Part shown: positions 14,870 through 25,011 of the stretch, in pieces
How the letters are laid out: each line of letters opens with the position of its first letter
How positions within the stretch are numbered: position 1 is the first letter of the stretch
Source of the DNA: Lentzea pudingi
GTDB lineage: Bacteria > Actinomycetota > Actinomycetes > Mycobacteriales > Pseudonocardiaceae
Assembly (NCBI RefSeq): GCF_014646255.1
Contig: NZ_BMNC01000002.1
Location: 368,101 to 432,100, forward strand
Direction of reading: 5' to 3'
DNA length: 64,000 nt
Made by a program: the position numbers and the translations under genes
Notes under the pieces: model-generated
The model's database searches: none
Seen by the model: the letters and a program-made list of their open reading frames with translations, nothing else
What the model was told of the DNA's origin: nothing

Positions 14870-17800
14870 CTACCTCGACCTCCTCGACTTCCTGTTGAAC
14901 TCGTTCAGCATCTTCTGCCCATACGCCTCGGGATCCCGCTCTCCGCCGCTGTTGCCGCGAATCTCGAAGAACCGGTGGTGGCTGATCTCGTGGAAGATCG
15001 TCGCAACCGCGGTGTCCATGTCCCGCAGCCCCATGTTCGAGATCTCGATGAGCGGACGCTTGCGCGGTCCCAGGTTAGGCCTGCCTCCACCATCGTGCGG
15101 ACTGTTGCCGTATGCGCCGTTGCCACCGTCATCGATCGTAGGAACGTGGACGATGTCGTAGCCAGCAACGCTCATGCCCGCTCGTCCCAGCGCCATCTTC
15201 ACCTTCTTGACGCTGACACCAGGCGTCTCGCCGCAGCCCGACGGCGCATCCTTGTCCTCGTTGTGGACGAGGAGTGGCGCAGCCTCCCGGGAACTCGCGA
15301 CGAAGTACGTGTGCAGCCCGTCGACCGTGAAGTTGTGGACCTTCTGGACCCCACTCCACGACCGGGTCCCGGTGACCTCCGCAGACCGGTTGTCCGCAGT
15401 CAGGAACCGGTACGAGGGCTGGAGGTCGACGGCGTTGACCCACCGCTTCTCCGACTCCACCCAGAACGGGTGCTCGTCGGTCGCCGAGATCTTGCCCCCG
15501 GACGAGTCGGTCAGCTCGACCATCGTCCGCTCGGACACCTTCGACCGGACCTCGGTCACCTCCCGCGCACCGGTCACGCCGGTGATCGGGTCTCGGGCCA
15601 GCACGAAGTCACCGACGCGGACGTCCTCGATCTTCTTGCGCGAGCCGTCCGCCATCAACACCAACGTGCCGGGCACGAAGCTGTTGGTGACGCCCAGGCG
15701 GGCCGAAAGATCACAAGCGGCACCCGCCGCACCATCGGCCAGGTCATCGGCCGAAGAGCCGCCCGCGCGGCCAGGACGGGCGAAGTCGTCCACCTTCGCG
15801 CCGGCACCCTGCGCCACCTCGGACCCCATGCGAGCCGCCGCAGGAGCGTCCTTGATGACGTCGTCGGTGTTCTTCAGCACCATCGTGCGGAAGAAGTCCA
15901 GGACGGCGCCGCCGTCCACCACGTTGTCCAGCGCGTGGCTGACGATGTTCGCCGGCGAGAACGGCGAGGTCACCACCAGGTCCTTGGCCGAGAGCATCGG
16001 CTTGCGCAGGGCCGCGAACGTCGACGGCGGGATGCGCTTGGCCGCCTGTTCGGCCGCCATCTTCGCGAAGGCGTGGCCTGGCATCGAGCGGATGATGTCG
16101 CCCGCGGAACGGGCTACCGCGCGAGCAGCCCCCGCGCCGTATTTGGCTGCTCCCTTGACCACTCGGGTCACTGTTTGCTTGACGAGCTTGCCGCCGACCT
16201 TGACCCACTTGATCTCGGTGATGAGCTTGCCCGCCGAGCGCATCAGGTCGCCCGCCGACTTCGCGAGCCTGGAGGCGCCGCCACCCAGGTTGTCGGCCGC
16301 CCTGCCGATCTTGGTGGCCTTGACGGCCTTCACGCCCGCCTTGATGCCCTTGGCGGCGAGGTTCACGACCTTGCCTGCGGGGATGAAGTTCAGCGCGGCC
16401 ATGGCGCACCCGCCCCAGCTGGGGTTGGTGAGGCAGCCCTTGATGTCGTTGTAGCCGGAGACTTCCTTGACCAGTTCGAGGCCGTCGGTCTTGGCCCAGT
16501 TCCAGGCAGCCTTGGCGCCGTTGCCGATGGCGTTGCCGACCTGCTTGGCCTTGTCGCCGAGCCAGCCCCAGAAGTGACCGTCCGGGTCGTCGTAGTTCAT
16601 CGGCGAACCGCCGGCGTAGGTGTAGCGGTTCATCAGGATCGACGGCGACGACGGCAGGCTGATCGAGTCGCGGCTGGTGAACGAACCCGACGACGGGTTG
16701 TACCAGCGGGCGCCCATGTTGACCTCGCCGGACTCGGGGTCCGTCCAGTCGCCCTGGAAGCCCACCTTCAGGCCGGTGCCGGCGATGCGCTTGCCGAACG
16801 GGTCGTAGGCGACCGAGTCCTCGATGGCCGCGCCACCCGGCTTCAGCGTGCCGACCACGTCTCCGTGGCGGTCGCTGACCGTCAGCTTCTTCTGATCGCC
16901 GGTGCCGACGGCCAGCAGTGAGCCGTCGACGCTGCGGCTGAAGACCGACTCGCCGTCCGACACCGGGTCGATCCCGAAGCCGGAGTAGCGGAACGTGCCG
17001 CCGTTGCGGCCGATCATGCGGCCCATGCCGTCGTAGGTGAACGACGTGCCGCCGCGTTGCACGGCCTGGTCGAACGCGTCCCAGCCGTACGTTTCCGTCA
17101 GGCCGGACGAGGTGCGCGTCTCGAGAGTGCCGCGCGGCGAGTACGTGTAGGTGTAGTCGCCGTCGGACTCCAGGCGGTTGCGTGCGTCGAAGGTCGAGAC
17201 CTTGTCGCCCGCGCGCACCCGGTTGCCGGACTTGTCCCACTCGTACGCGGTCTCCACGCCACCGGACGTCCACGAGGTCATGCGACCGGCGTGGTCGTAG
17301 CCGTAGGTGTTGGACGACGCGCCCGCGGTGCCCGTGGTGACCTTCGACGTCAGCTGGTCGTTCAGGTCGTAGCCGTAGCTGATGGACCCGATCGACGCGC
17401 CCGACGACGTCTCGATCTTGTCGGTCACCTGACGGCCCAGCGCGTCGTAGTCGTACTTCCGGACGGCGTCCGGTCCGTACGTCACGCGTTCGAGGTCGCC
17501 GGCCGCGTTGTAGCTGAAGGCCTGCAACGCGTTCGTCACGCCGTCCTGGACGGTGGACAGGCGCCCCTTCAGGTACGTGAACGTGTTGGTGCCCGCCGCG
17601 TCGGTCGCGGTGGTCATCCGGCCCGCGGCGTCGTAGCCGAACGACGAGTCACCGGACGGGCCGGTCGCGGTCAGCAGCTGGCCGCGGTCGTTGTAGGCGT
17701 AGACGTTCTTGGTGTTGCGGGCGTTGACGCCGACGAGCAGACCGCGCTCGTCGTAGTCGCGGGTGCGGGTCTGGGTCGCCTGGGGCGCACCCGAACCCGA

Positions 17801-20800
17801 CTCCGTGCGGAGCCGGCCGAGCGCGTCATAGGTGCGCTCCCGCGTGACACCGCCCGGTGCCTGCACCTTGGTGGCGAGGCCGCGACGGTCGTACGAGGTG
17901 GTCCAGGTGCGGTCCGGCTCACCGGGGTGCGCCGCCGTCGAAGGCTCGACGACCTTCTCCGGCAGGCCCAGCGTGTTGTACGTCGCGATGGTCGCGTTGC
18001 CGCGGCCGTCCGTCGTGCGCGTGCGCTGGTCCGCGATGTTGTAACCGAACGTCGTGGTGATCGAGTCGGTCGCGGAGACCGGCTCCACCTGCTTCACCAG
18101 GCGGTCGGCCGCGTCGAACGTGAACTTCGTGGAACGGCCGAGCGCGTCGACCTCCTCGACCACGTTGCCGACGGCGTCGTGCTTGAGCTGCTCGCCGCGG
18201 ATGAACGAGCCGTCCGGCGCCAGGTTCAGCGTGCCGGTGAGCCAGCCGACCTGGTTGTAGACGCGGTCGGTGATGCGCCCGACGCCGTCGACCGTGCGGA
18301 CCTCGCGGCCCGCGCCGTCGTACCCGAACTCGGTCTTCGAGCCGTCCGGGTCGATCGTGCGGACGCGCTGGCCGAGCTTGTCGTAGACCTGCTCGGTGAC
18401 GTCGCCGACCGGGTTGGTCGACTTGAGGAGCCTGCCCGCGTCGTCGTACTGGAACGTGGAGGTGAAGACCGCGGCGCGCGGCTTGCGCTCCAGCTGCGTC
18501 GCGGAGATCGGGCGCTTCAGGTCGTCGTACACCTGCTTGGTGATCGCACCCGACGGGTCCGTCGCGGTCAGCAGCTCACCGGTGCGGGTGTGGACGTACG
18601 ACGTCTTGGGCCCGGCCTCGCCCGGCGCGGTGGGCGAAGGGAGGACCTTCTCCACGAGCTGGCCGAGCTGGTTGTAGCGGAACCGGGTGATCGCGCCACC
18701 GGCGTCGATGACCGCGCTGACCTTGCCGTCGGGCTCGTACTCCGTGCGCACCTCCGGCACGATCGCCTCGGTCGCGCCCGGCGGCGTGTAGCCCGGCGAC
18801 TTCTTCGCCACCTCGCGGCCGATACGGTCGAACGTCGTCTGGGAGACGTCGCCCTTCGCGTCGCGGTGGTGCGTCAGCTGCCCGAAGGCGTTGTAACCGC
18901 TGGTGATCCGGGCACGGGCCGCGCGGGCCGCGCCGCCGTTCTCCTCGACCTGGACCTGCGGGCCGGCGAGCTCGACCAGCTGGCCGGTCTCGTCATAGGT
19001 GTAGGAGTTCGTGTACTCGGCCTGGCGGGCCGGGTCCGCGATGCCACGCGGGTCGATCTCGGTCTTGATCCGGTCGTGGGCGTCGTAGGTCCGGACGGTG
19101 GTGATCCGCTCGGATCCCTTGTGGACGATCTCCTTGGTCTGCCGGCCGGAGGCGTCGTACTCGAAGTCGACGACCTCGGTGACCGAGGGGCCGACGTACG
19201 AGTAGTTCGAGGCGTTGCCGGTCTTCTCGACCCTGGTGACGTTGCCCGCCGCGTCGTAGGTCAGCGTGCTGGTGCGGGCCAGACCGCCGGGGTCCTGCAC
19301 GGTCTTGCGGGTGCGGCCGGCGGCGTCGACCTCGTACTCGGTGACGGTGCCGCCCGCGACGGCCTGCCTGATCAGGTGGCCGGCCTGGTCGTAGGTGTTG
19401 TCCTGCACCGTGATGTCGCGGCGGTTGCCCTCGGCGTCACGGCCTGCGCCCACCGCGACGATCGCGCGCAGAGAGTTGTCCCGGTAGTACGCGTACCTGG
19501 TGGTGCGGCCCATCGCGTCGACATCGGCGTAGAGCCTGCCGGCGAGGTCATAGAGGTAGCTGTGGACGAGCAACGAGTCCTTGCCCGGCCTGGTGTTCGT
19601 GGCCGGGTCGGTCTCGTCGTTCTGGTCCTCGTTCGGCCTCGTCGGGTCGATCGGGTCACCGGTGTAGCCACGCAGCCAGACCTCGGCGATCTTGTTGCGC
19701 GCGGTGTAGGTGAAGTCGGTGCGGACACCACCCGGCGTCACGGTCCACATCTTGTTGCCGAAGTGGTCGTAGCCGTGGCTGGTCTTGCGGCCCTCGGCGT
19801 CGACCTCCTCCGACAGGCGGCCGCGGTCGTCATAGCCGAACGTCGCCACGCGCGGCGCGTCACCACCGGTCAGGTCGACGGCTTCGAGCCTCGTGCGGTT
19901 GCCGTCGGCGTCGTAGGTGGTCCGCGTCTCCTTGGTGTGCGTGACGCCGGTGACCCGGTTGGTGATCGCGGGGTCGGTCGTCGCGACGACCCGGGACAGG
20001 TCGTCGTAGGTGTACTTCGTCGTGACCGCGACGCCACCGGGCGGGGTCTCGGTCTCCTCGGTCTTGCGGCCCAGCCCGTCGTACTTGTACGAGGTGACGA
20101 GGCCGGTCGGGGACTTCGCCCAGGCGAGGTCACCGTTGCGGAAGTAGCCGTAGTTCGTCTGGCCGGTGCCCGTCTGGTCGGTGCTCATCACGAGACCGGC
20201 CGGGACGTTGCCGTTGTCGGCCGCCAGGTCCGAGGTCTGCGTCGAGTACCGGTGGCTGACGACCTGGCCGCCCGCGGCGGTGCTCGTCAGCAGGTTGCCC
20301 GCGGGGTCGTACTCGGACCTGTCCAGGTACCGGTCGTCGGCCGGGCCGGACGAGCGCGCGTCCCGTTCGCCGATCACCTTGTCGTTGCGGGGATCGGTGA
20401 AGTCGCCCGGGTTGAGGAAGTGCTCGACGTAGCTCGTGTGGCAGTCCGTGCCGTGACGACGGCAGTTCGTCGTCTGCTTCACGTTGCCGCGCTCGTCGTT
20501 CACCATCTTGACCTGGTTGCCCAGCTCGTCGGTGATGGTGCTCTGGAACCCGGACACGTCGTAGTCGTAGGTCCGCACGCCACGGGTCTTGCCGCTCGAG
20601 TCGACGATCTGCGGCGGCGTGGTGCCTCCCTTGCCGACGCAGAAGACGGGTGCGCCGTCCTCCACCCCGGACGCGGGCTGGCAGTTCGGGTTCGACGTCG
20701 GCGTGGCGGCCTGCGGCAGCCGGTCCTCGGGCCGGGTGCTCATGCCGATCGGCGAGACGTAGCGGAGGATCCGGCTGCGCTTGGCGTCGTAGTCGTAGCT

Positions 20801-23800
20801 GTGCAGGCGCTCGCCGGGGTCGGTGACGTTGATCGTGCGGATGAGGTTGTCCGCGGAGCCGGTCATGACCGGCGGGTCGATCTTCCACCTGCCACCGTCG
20901 GCGTCGGCGACCTCGCGCACCCGGTCGTTGCCGTGGTCGTAGGCGATCGTGCTCGCCGTCCGTCCACTCGGGAGCGTGATCCTGGTGAGGTGCGGCGCCT
21001 GCGCCTTCTCAGCGATGTGGGCCTTCACCGCGGGCAGGCCGAGCGAGTGCTCGTAGACCGCGAGCTCGTCGATCTCACCGGTGAAGTGGCGGCGCTTGCC
21101 GGCGCCGTAGCCCGGCCAGGCACCCTCGACGGGCGCGTAGGCCGCGCCGAGCTGGGAGAAGCTCAGGTTGGCGTGGTCGATGTCGCCGTCGAGGTCGCCG
21201 CCCTGCTGCACGCCGTCGACGTACAGCTGCTGCTTGGAGACCGCGCCGGTCAGCACCACGTGGTGCCAGTTGCCGTCGTTGACCGCGCCGCCGGAGGTGA
21301 GCGGGGCGACCCGGCCGTTCCAGAACTGGCCGCGCAGCTTGCCGTCCTCGCCGACGTACAGCATCGGCACGCCGTTGGCGGAATCCTCGCCGATCGGCTT
21401 GTTCTGGTAGCCGAGCAACGGGCCGTTGCCGGTGGTGCGGAACCAGAACTCCACCGCGACGTCACGGCTCAGGCGCACGGCGTCGCGCGGGAGCTCCACG
21501 ACGGACGACGTGCCGTTGAAACCGGCGGCCGGGTTCTGGTTGCCGTCGAGCGGGCTGACCTTGCCGAGCTGGACGTCCTTGAACTTCGCCGCGTCCTGGC
21601 CGAGGTTCGTGAGGACCTCGCTGCGCGCGCTGTCTCCGGTGCCCTCGCCGAGCCGCCAGTAGTGCTTGGGCCGCGAGTCGAGCACGACGCTGCGGTAGTG
21701 CGAGCCCTGCTCGTAGTTGTAGGTGGTGCACTCGTTCTTCGGGTTGCAGACCGAGGTGAGCTTGTGCGGGTCCGTGGCGTCGTAAGTGTATTTCCACTCC
21801 AGGACCTTGGTTTCGGTCTCCTGGATGAACGCGCGCTTGACGTGCTTGTTCGTGCCCCATTCCAGGCGCATCTGGCGGGCGCGGCCGGACGGGTCGGCGA
21901 GGGTGCTGGTGATGCGGGTGGGGCCGACGTCGGGCAGACCGTAGGTGAGCTTCACGCCGCGGCGCTGCGCGTCGTGGATCTCGATCAGCCGGCCGTCGAG
22001 CTTGCGGAACTTGTACTGGTTGGCGGCCTTGTCGATCAGCACGTACGTCTCGGTGCCGTCGATCGTCTCCAGGAAGAACGTGGAGAACCGGCCGGGCGGC
22101 GGCGCGTAGGTGCGGTCGAGCGTGCCGTCGGTGTTGCGGTTCGCGCCGAACCGCACGGTCTGGCCGTCCGGGTAGGTGACGACGACGTTGCCGGAACCGT
22201 CGTTGTCCTCGGTGACGCGCATGTCGAGCCGCGACACCCAGCCGGACCCGAACGCGAGGTCGCGGCGCGGGTCGAGGCTGTTGTAGGTGCGGGCCAGCGT
22301 GAGGTCCGGGCCGACGGTCGCGAGGGAGGCGTCGATCGCGGCCGAGGTGTAGTTGCCGTTGACCGGGTTGAAGTCGCGGTCACCGCCGCTGTAGGGCGCG
22401 GCGCCGATCTGCGAGGTGACCTCGGGCTGCGGCACGTTCGTCAGCAACGCGCTCCACCCCAGCGCCTCGCTCTCGGAGTTGCCGTCGAACGCGAAAGCAC
22501 GCCACACGTACGTCTTGCTCCAGCGCAGCTTGCCCTTGGAGATAGTCCACATGGGACGGTCGACACGACCGGACTCGAAGCACGAGCCCCCGATCGGCTT
22601 GTTCTCCTTGTCCGCCTCGCAGACCTCGAAGCGGTACTTCAGCGTGGAGCCGCCGGGCGCGTCGACGTCGGTGGCGTTGACCCAGAGCTGCTGGTCGAGC
22701 GAAGGCGCGGAGTGGCCGTTCGGCGGGTACTGGCCGGTGACGATCGGCGGCACGTCGAACACCTGCAGGCCGAGGCGCGCCGGCGCCACCTGCTCGTCGG
22801 TGAAGACCTTGACGCCCTTGTGCACCATGGTGAACTCGAGGCTGTACTGACCGGGCTCGACCCGGCCGATCTTCGCGTCGAGCGTCACGGACTGGCCGCG
22901 CGCCACGTCGTGCGGCAGCTGCGCGGACTCGGTCTCGGCCTGGTAGCCGCCGCGGGCGTCGAAGCGCCGGTAGGCGAGGAAGTACTCGCCGGGCTTCCAG
23001 GTGTTCTTGCCCAGGTTGGTGACCTTGACCTTGATCACGCCGTCCTGGTTGCGGGTGACCGGAGGGGTCGGGACGCCGTTCTCGATGTGGTAGGTCGCGT
23101 TGTACGGCGAGTGCGTGACGTAGAGGGTCGGCGGGACCGCGCTGTTGTGGCCCGCGATCTTCTTCCAGCCGAACGGGTCGGTCTCCGACGCGCGCAGGCT
23201 CAGGCCGAAGTTGGCCTGGCTGTGGTTGACCCACCGCTGCACGAGGTCGCGGCCGCCGTCACCGAGGTTGATCGCGTGCCCGGTGGCGGGGCAGGCCGAC
23301 GAGTTGGCGCCGCGCGGGATGTAGCCCTGCGCGAACGAGTCCGACTTCACGGCGTTGCCGTCGACCGCGGGACCGGGGTAGCTGTACTGGTTGCGCGGGT
23401 CCCAGTCCTGCGTGACCGCGTGCACCTGCATCGGGAACGGCCGGCACGACCAGGAGTAGTAGTTGAGCAGGAACAGCTGCGCGCCGAAGATCCGGTGGTC
23501 GCGCAGGTCGTTCTCGATGCCGGGGAACTTCAGGTACGTGGTGGCGTTGATGCCGCCGGACGCGTGCCCGACCTTGAGCTCCAGGCCGTCGGACGTGCGG
23601 CCGCTCGAGCCCCCGGTCCGCTGCACGTACATGCTGGTGGCGGCCTTGCGCTCCAGCACGCTCGGGTCGACCGTGACGGGGAACTTCCTCGCCGGGTCCT
23701 TCAGCCACGCCTGGTCGAGGTCGACCTTCAGGGTGGCGCCGTCGACGATCTCGTAGCGCACGCCGTAGGAGGTGGCGGGCTCACCGGAGTTCTCGTCGAC

Positions 23801-24736
23801 CAGGCTGTCGGTCATGAAGCCCGCGGGGATGACCGCCCGTTCGGTGCCCTTCGCGTCGGTCAGCACGACCGCGTTGTCGACGACCTTCGCGCTGAGTCCC
23901 TTGAGCTGCAACGGGAAGTACCACGTCATCGGCGCGTTGGCGCTGTGCAGGACGAGGTCTTCCTTGAAGCCGCCGGGGGTGGCGTTGACGCGCAGGTCGG
24001 ACTCGGGGCGCGCGCCGGGGTAGGTGACCGTGCTGCCGGAGGCCTGGCCGGCGACGGGCGCCGCGTCCCGCAGGCGGTAGCTCAGCGAGTGGTCGCGGTC
24101 GAGCTCGAGGGTGATGAGCTGCGCCGCGTCCGCACGGCCGGCCAGCTTCGTGGTCACGGAGTCGGCGGTGTTGCGCCAGCCGGACCCGTCCTGCCGGAGG
24201 TTCGTGTCGACGCGCTGCCACCTGCCGTCGGCGTCGCGGTAGTTCACGCGGTTCTGCGAGTACGCGGTGGTCTCGGTGCCGTCGGCGTTGCGGTACGTGG
24301 TCTTGTGCTCGTCGCGCCGGTCGGACAGCTCCTGGCTCGTCTTCTGGTCGAAGCCCTTGAGCTGCGGTGATGGGGAGTCCAGCACCTTGGTCTCGCTGGT
24401 GCGCTGGTACTGCGGGCCCATCGTCACGATCGGCGGGTACTTCGCCTGCTCGGACCGGGCCTCCGCCGTGTTGGCCACGTCGTCGTCCACGACGTGGTCG
24501 CGGTGCTTCAGGCGGGCCGCGGCCTTGCCGGCGGTCGTCCAGTCCTGGTCAGGAGTGCCCGCCAGCGCCTCTTCGAACTGACGTTGCTCGTTGCGCTGGG
24601 CGAACCAGCCCTCCAGCACCGCGCTCGACGACGGGCCGACGATGCCGCCGACCAGAGTCAAGATCAGAATCAGGACGGCGAATCTTTTGTTGCGCGCGAA
24701 ATGAGGGCGCGCGAAAGCGCCCGAAAACCTGGACAC
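14870..24736 (-). CDS. Giant RHS/YD-repeat polymorphic toxin with Hint and HExxH C-terminus
   Basis: 3288 residues from GTG 24736, which has GGGGGAAGG just upstream; a GTG at 24772 is an alternative. Order: membrane helix or signal at about 17-34; DNRLRE-like domain near 360-510; an Ig-like segment; LamG-like domain about 1065-1235; long YD/RHS shell repeats about 780-2725 closing with the RHS-core signature GARWYNPSSGSFTSRDS; a helical Ala/Lys-rich linker; a Hint domain 3019-3159; and a 129-residue toxin module with HEISH. The shell should encase the toxin, the protein crosses the membrane, and the Hint domain releases the toxin. No type VI or VII secretion gene is adjacent. A zinc-ribbon gene follows without a gap. 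Confidence 0.92.
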   Translation of the reverse strand: MSRFSGAFARPHFARNKRFAVLILILTLVGGIVGPSSSAVLEGWFAQRNEQRQFEEALAGTPDQDWTTAGKAAARLKHRDHVVDDDVANTAEARSEQAKYPPIVTMGPQYQRTSETKVLDSPSPQLKGFDQKTSQELSDRRDEHKTTYRNADGTETTAYSQNRVNYRDADGRWQRVDTNLRQDGSGWRNTADSVTTKLAGRADAAQLITLELDRDHSLSYRLRDAAPVAGQASGSTVTYPGARPESDLRVNATPGGFKEDLVLHSANAPMTWYFPLQLKGLSAKVVDNAVVLTDAKGTERAVIPAGFMTDSLVDENSGEPATSYGVRYEIVDGATLKVDLDQAWLKDPARKFPVTVDPSVLERKAATSMYVQRTGGSSGRTSDGLELKVGHASGGINATTYLKFPGIENDLRDHRIFGAQLFLLNYYSWSCRPFPMQVHAVTQDWDPRNQYSYPGPAVDGNAVKSDSFAQGYIPRGANSSACPATGHAINLGDGGRDLVQRWVNHSQANFGLSLRASETDPFGWKKIAGHNSAVPPTLYVTHSPYNATYHIENGVPTPPVTRNQDGVIKVKVTNLGKNTWKPGEYFLAYRRFDARGGYQAETESAQLPHDVARGQSVTLDAKIGRVEPGQYSLEFTMVHKGVKVFTDEQVAPARLGLQVFDVPPIVTGQYPPNGHSAPSLDQQLWVNATDVDAPGGSTLKYRFEVCEADKENKPIGGSCFESGRVDRPMWTISKGKLRWSKTYVWRAFAFDGNSESEALGWSALLTNVPQPEVTSQIGAAPYSGGDRDFNPVNGNYTSAAIDASLATVGPDLTLARTYNSLDPRRDLAFGSGWVSRLDMRVTEDNDGSGNVVVTYPDGQTVRFGANRNTDGTLDRTYAPPPGRFSTFFLETIDGTETYVLIDKAANQYKFRKLDGRLIEIHDAQRRGVKLTYGLPDVGPTRITSTLADPSGRARQMRLEWGTNKHVKRAFIQETETKVLEWKYTYDATDPHKLTSVCNPKNECTTYNYEQGSHYRSVVLDSRPKHYWRLGEGTGDSARSEVLTNLGQDAAKFKDVQLGKVSPLDGNQNPAAGFNGTSSVVELPRDAVRLSRDVAVEFWFRTTGNGPLLGYQNKPIGEDSANGVPMLYVGEDGKLRGQFWNGRVAPLTSGGAVNDGNWHHVVLTGAVSKQQLYVDGVQQGGDLDGDIDHANLSFSQLGAAYAPVEGAWPGYGAGKRRHFTGEIDELAVYEHSLGLPAVKAHIAEKAQAPHLTRITLPSGRTASTIAYDHGNDRVREVADADGGRWKIDPPVMTGSADNLIRTINVTDPGERLHSYDYDAKRSRILRYVSPIGMSTRPEDRLPQAATPTSNPNCQPASGVEDGAPVFCVGKGGTTPPQIVDSSGKTRGVRTYDYDVSGFQSTITDELGNQVKMVNDERGNVKQTTNCRRHGTDCHTSYVEHFLNPGDFTDPRNDKVIGERDARSSGPADDRYLDRSEYDPAGNLLTSTAAGGQVVSHRYSTQTSDLAADNGNVPAGLVMSTDQTGTGQTNYGYFRNGDLAWAKSPTGLVTSYKYDGLGRKTEETETPPGGVAVTTKYTYDDLSRVVATTDPAITNRVTGVTHTKETRTTYDADGNRTRLEAVDLTGGDAPRVATFGYDDRGRLSEEVDAEGRKTSHGYDHFGNKMWTVTPGGVRTDFTYTARNKIAEVWLRGYTGDPIDPTRPNEDQNDETDPATNTRPGKDSLLVHSYLYDLAGRLYADVDAMGRTTRYAYYRDNSLRAIVAVGAGRDAEGNRRDITVQDNTYDQAGHLIRQAVAGGTVTEYEVDAAGRTRKTVQDPGGLARTSTLTYDAAGNVTRVEKTGNASNYSYVGPSVTEVVDFEYDASGRQTKEIVHKGSERITTVRTYDAHDRIKTEIDPRGIADPARQAEYTNSYTYDETGQLVELAGPQVQVEENGGAARAARARITSGYNAFGQLTHHRDAKGDVSQTTFDRIGREVAKKSPGYTPPGATEAIVPEVRTEYEPDGKVSAVIDAGGAITRFRYNQLGQLVEKVLPSPTAPGEAGPKTSYVHTRTGELLTATDPSGAITKQVYDDLKRPISATQLERKPRAAVFTSTFQYDDAGRLLKSTNPVGDVTEQVYDKLGQRVRTIDPDGSKTEFGYDGAGREVRTVDGVGRITDRVYNQVGWLTGTLNLAPDGSFIRGEQLKHDAVGNVVEEVDALGRSTKFTFDAADRLVKQVEPVSATDSITTTFGYNIADQRTRTTDGRGNATIATYNTLGLPEKVVEPSTAAHPGEPDRTWTTSYDRRGLATKVQAPGGVTRERTYDALGRLRTESGSGAPQATQTRTRDYDERGLLVGVNARNTKNVYAYNDRGQLLTATGPSGDSSFGYDAAGRMTTATDAAGTNTFTYLKGRLSTVQDGVTNALQAFSYNAAGDLERVTYGPDAVRKYDYDALGRQVTDKIETSSGASIGSISYGYDLNDQLTSKVTTGTAGASSNTYGYDHAGRMTSWTSGGVETAYEWDKSGNRVRAGDKVSTFDARNRLESDGDYTYTYSPRGTLETRTSSGLTETYGWDAFDQAVQRGGTSFTYDGMGRMIGRNGGTFRYSGFGIDPVSDGESVFSRSVDGSLLAVGTGDQKKLTVSDRHGDVVGTLKPGGAAIEDSVAYDPFGKRIAGTGLKVGFQGDWTDPESGEVNMGARWYNPSSGSFTSRDSISLPSSPSILMNRYTYAGGSPMNYDDPDGHFWGWLGDKAKQVGNAIGNGAKAAWNWAKTDGLELVKEVSGYNDIKGCLTNPSWGGCAMAALNFIPAGKVVNLAAKGIKAGVKAVKATKIGRAADNLGGGASRLAKSAGDLMRSAGKLITEIKWVKVGGKLVKQTVTRVVKGAAKYGAGAARAVARSAGDIIRSMPGHAFAKMAAEQAAKRIPPSTFAALRKPMLSAKDLVVTSPFSPANIVSHALDNVVDGGAVLDFFRTMVLKNTDDVIKDAPAAARMGSEVAQGAGAKVDDFARPGRAGGSSADDLADGAAGAACDLSARLGVTNSFVPGTLVLMADGSRKKIEDVRVGDFVLARDPITGVTGAREVTEVRSKVSERTMVELTDSSGGKISATDEHPFWVESEKRWVNAVDLQPSYRFLTADNRSAEVTGTRSWSGVQKVHNFTVDGLHTYFVASSREAAPLLVHNEDKDAPSGCGETPGVSVKKVKMALGRAGMSVAGYDIVHVPTIDDGGNGAYGNSPHDGGGRPNLGPRKRPLIEISNMGLRDMDTAVATIFHEISHHRFFEIRGNSGGERDPEAYGQKMLNEFNRKSRRSR
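14873..15259 (-). other. Toxin module: HExxH metallopeptidase-like
   Basis: The 129 residues after the Hint C-terminus VHN carry IFHEISHHRF (His and Glu codons at 14978-14992) and, about 20 residues on, DPEAYG, whose Glu can be the third zinc ligand. This is the layout of short gluzincin-like peptidases. A Gly/Pro-rich stretch (DDGGNGAYGNSPHDGGG) precedes it. Peptidase toxins are known in polymorphic toxin sets, but this sequence is not one I can assign to a named family. Confidence 0.7.
15260..15682 (-). other. Hint (pretoxin-HINT) autoprocessing domain
   Basis: 141 residues from SFVPGTLVLMADG to LLVHN. Block A reads SFVPGT with Ser at the usual nucleophile position, GDFVLARDP follows, block B is TDEHPFWV, and the C-terminal Asn of VHN is in place. 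Hint domains in RHS proteins self-cleave to free the C-terminal effector. Use of Ser rather than Cys is seen directly; the effect on cleavage rate is not known. Confidence 0.85.
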
Positions 24737-25011
24737 GTGGACCTTCCCCCAGCGGACGGACCGAACCGACACAGACGTACTGCCGTGTAATCGGACAGTA
24801 AAGCCGGGGAACCTCTCAGCGCAAGCTCAGGTTTCGAACGGACCAGCGTTACACATTGACCGGTGTGCCTGCTCACACCATCTCGATTCGTGCCTCTTGA
24901 CACGGGTGGTCATACTTCGATCCGCAGGGCATCTGGGGGCGAGATGTCGATCTTGCCAGCAGCGCACAACCTTGTAGATCCATCTCGAACATGACCTGAC
25001 AGAGGGGTGTC
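24737..25011. other. Divergent intergenic region between RHS and lectin operons
   Basis: 275 bp without a gene. It should hold promoters in both directions. The inverted repeat GGTGTG (24862-24867) and CACACC (24874-24879) is a possible operator. TTGACA at 24897-24902 is a possible -35 for the lectin operon, but no convincing -10 follows at normal spacing. Confidence 0.4.

Noticed and set aside
14801..16921. 706-residue plus-strand frame opposite the toxin C-terminus
   Set aside because: Antisense shadow; the minus strand has Hint and HExxH motifs.
17057..24370. A 2437-residue open frame on the plus strand, opposite the RHS gene
   Set aside because: It is an antisense shadow in GC-rich DNA. 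The protein is Arg/Val/Asp/Leu-rich without domains, whereas the minus strand encodes clear RHS, LamG and Hint features.
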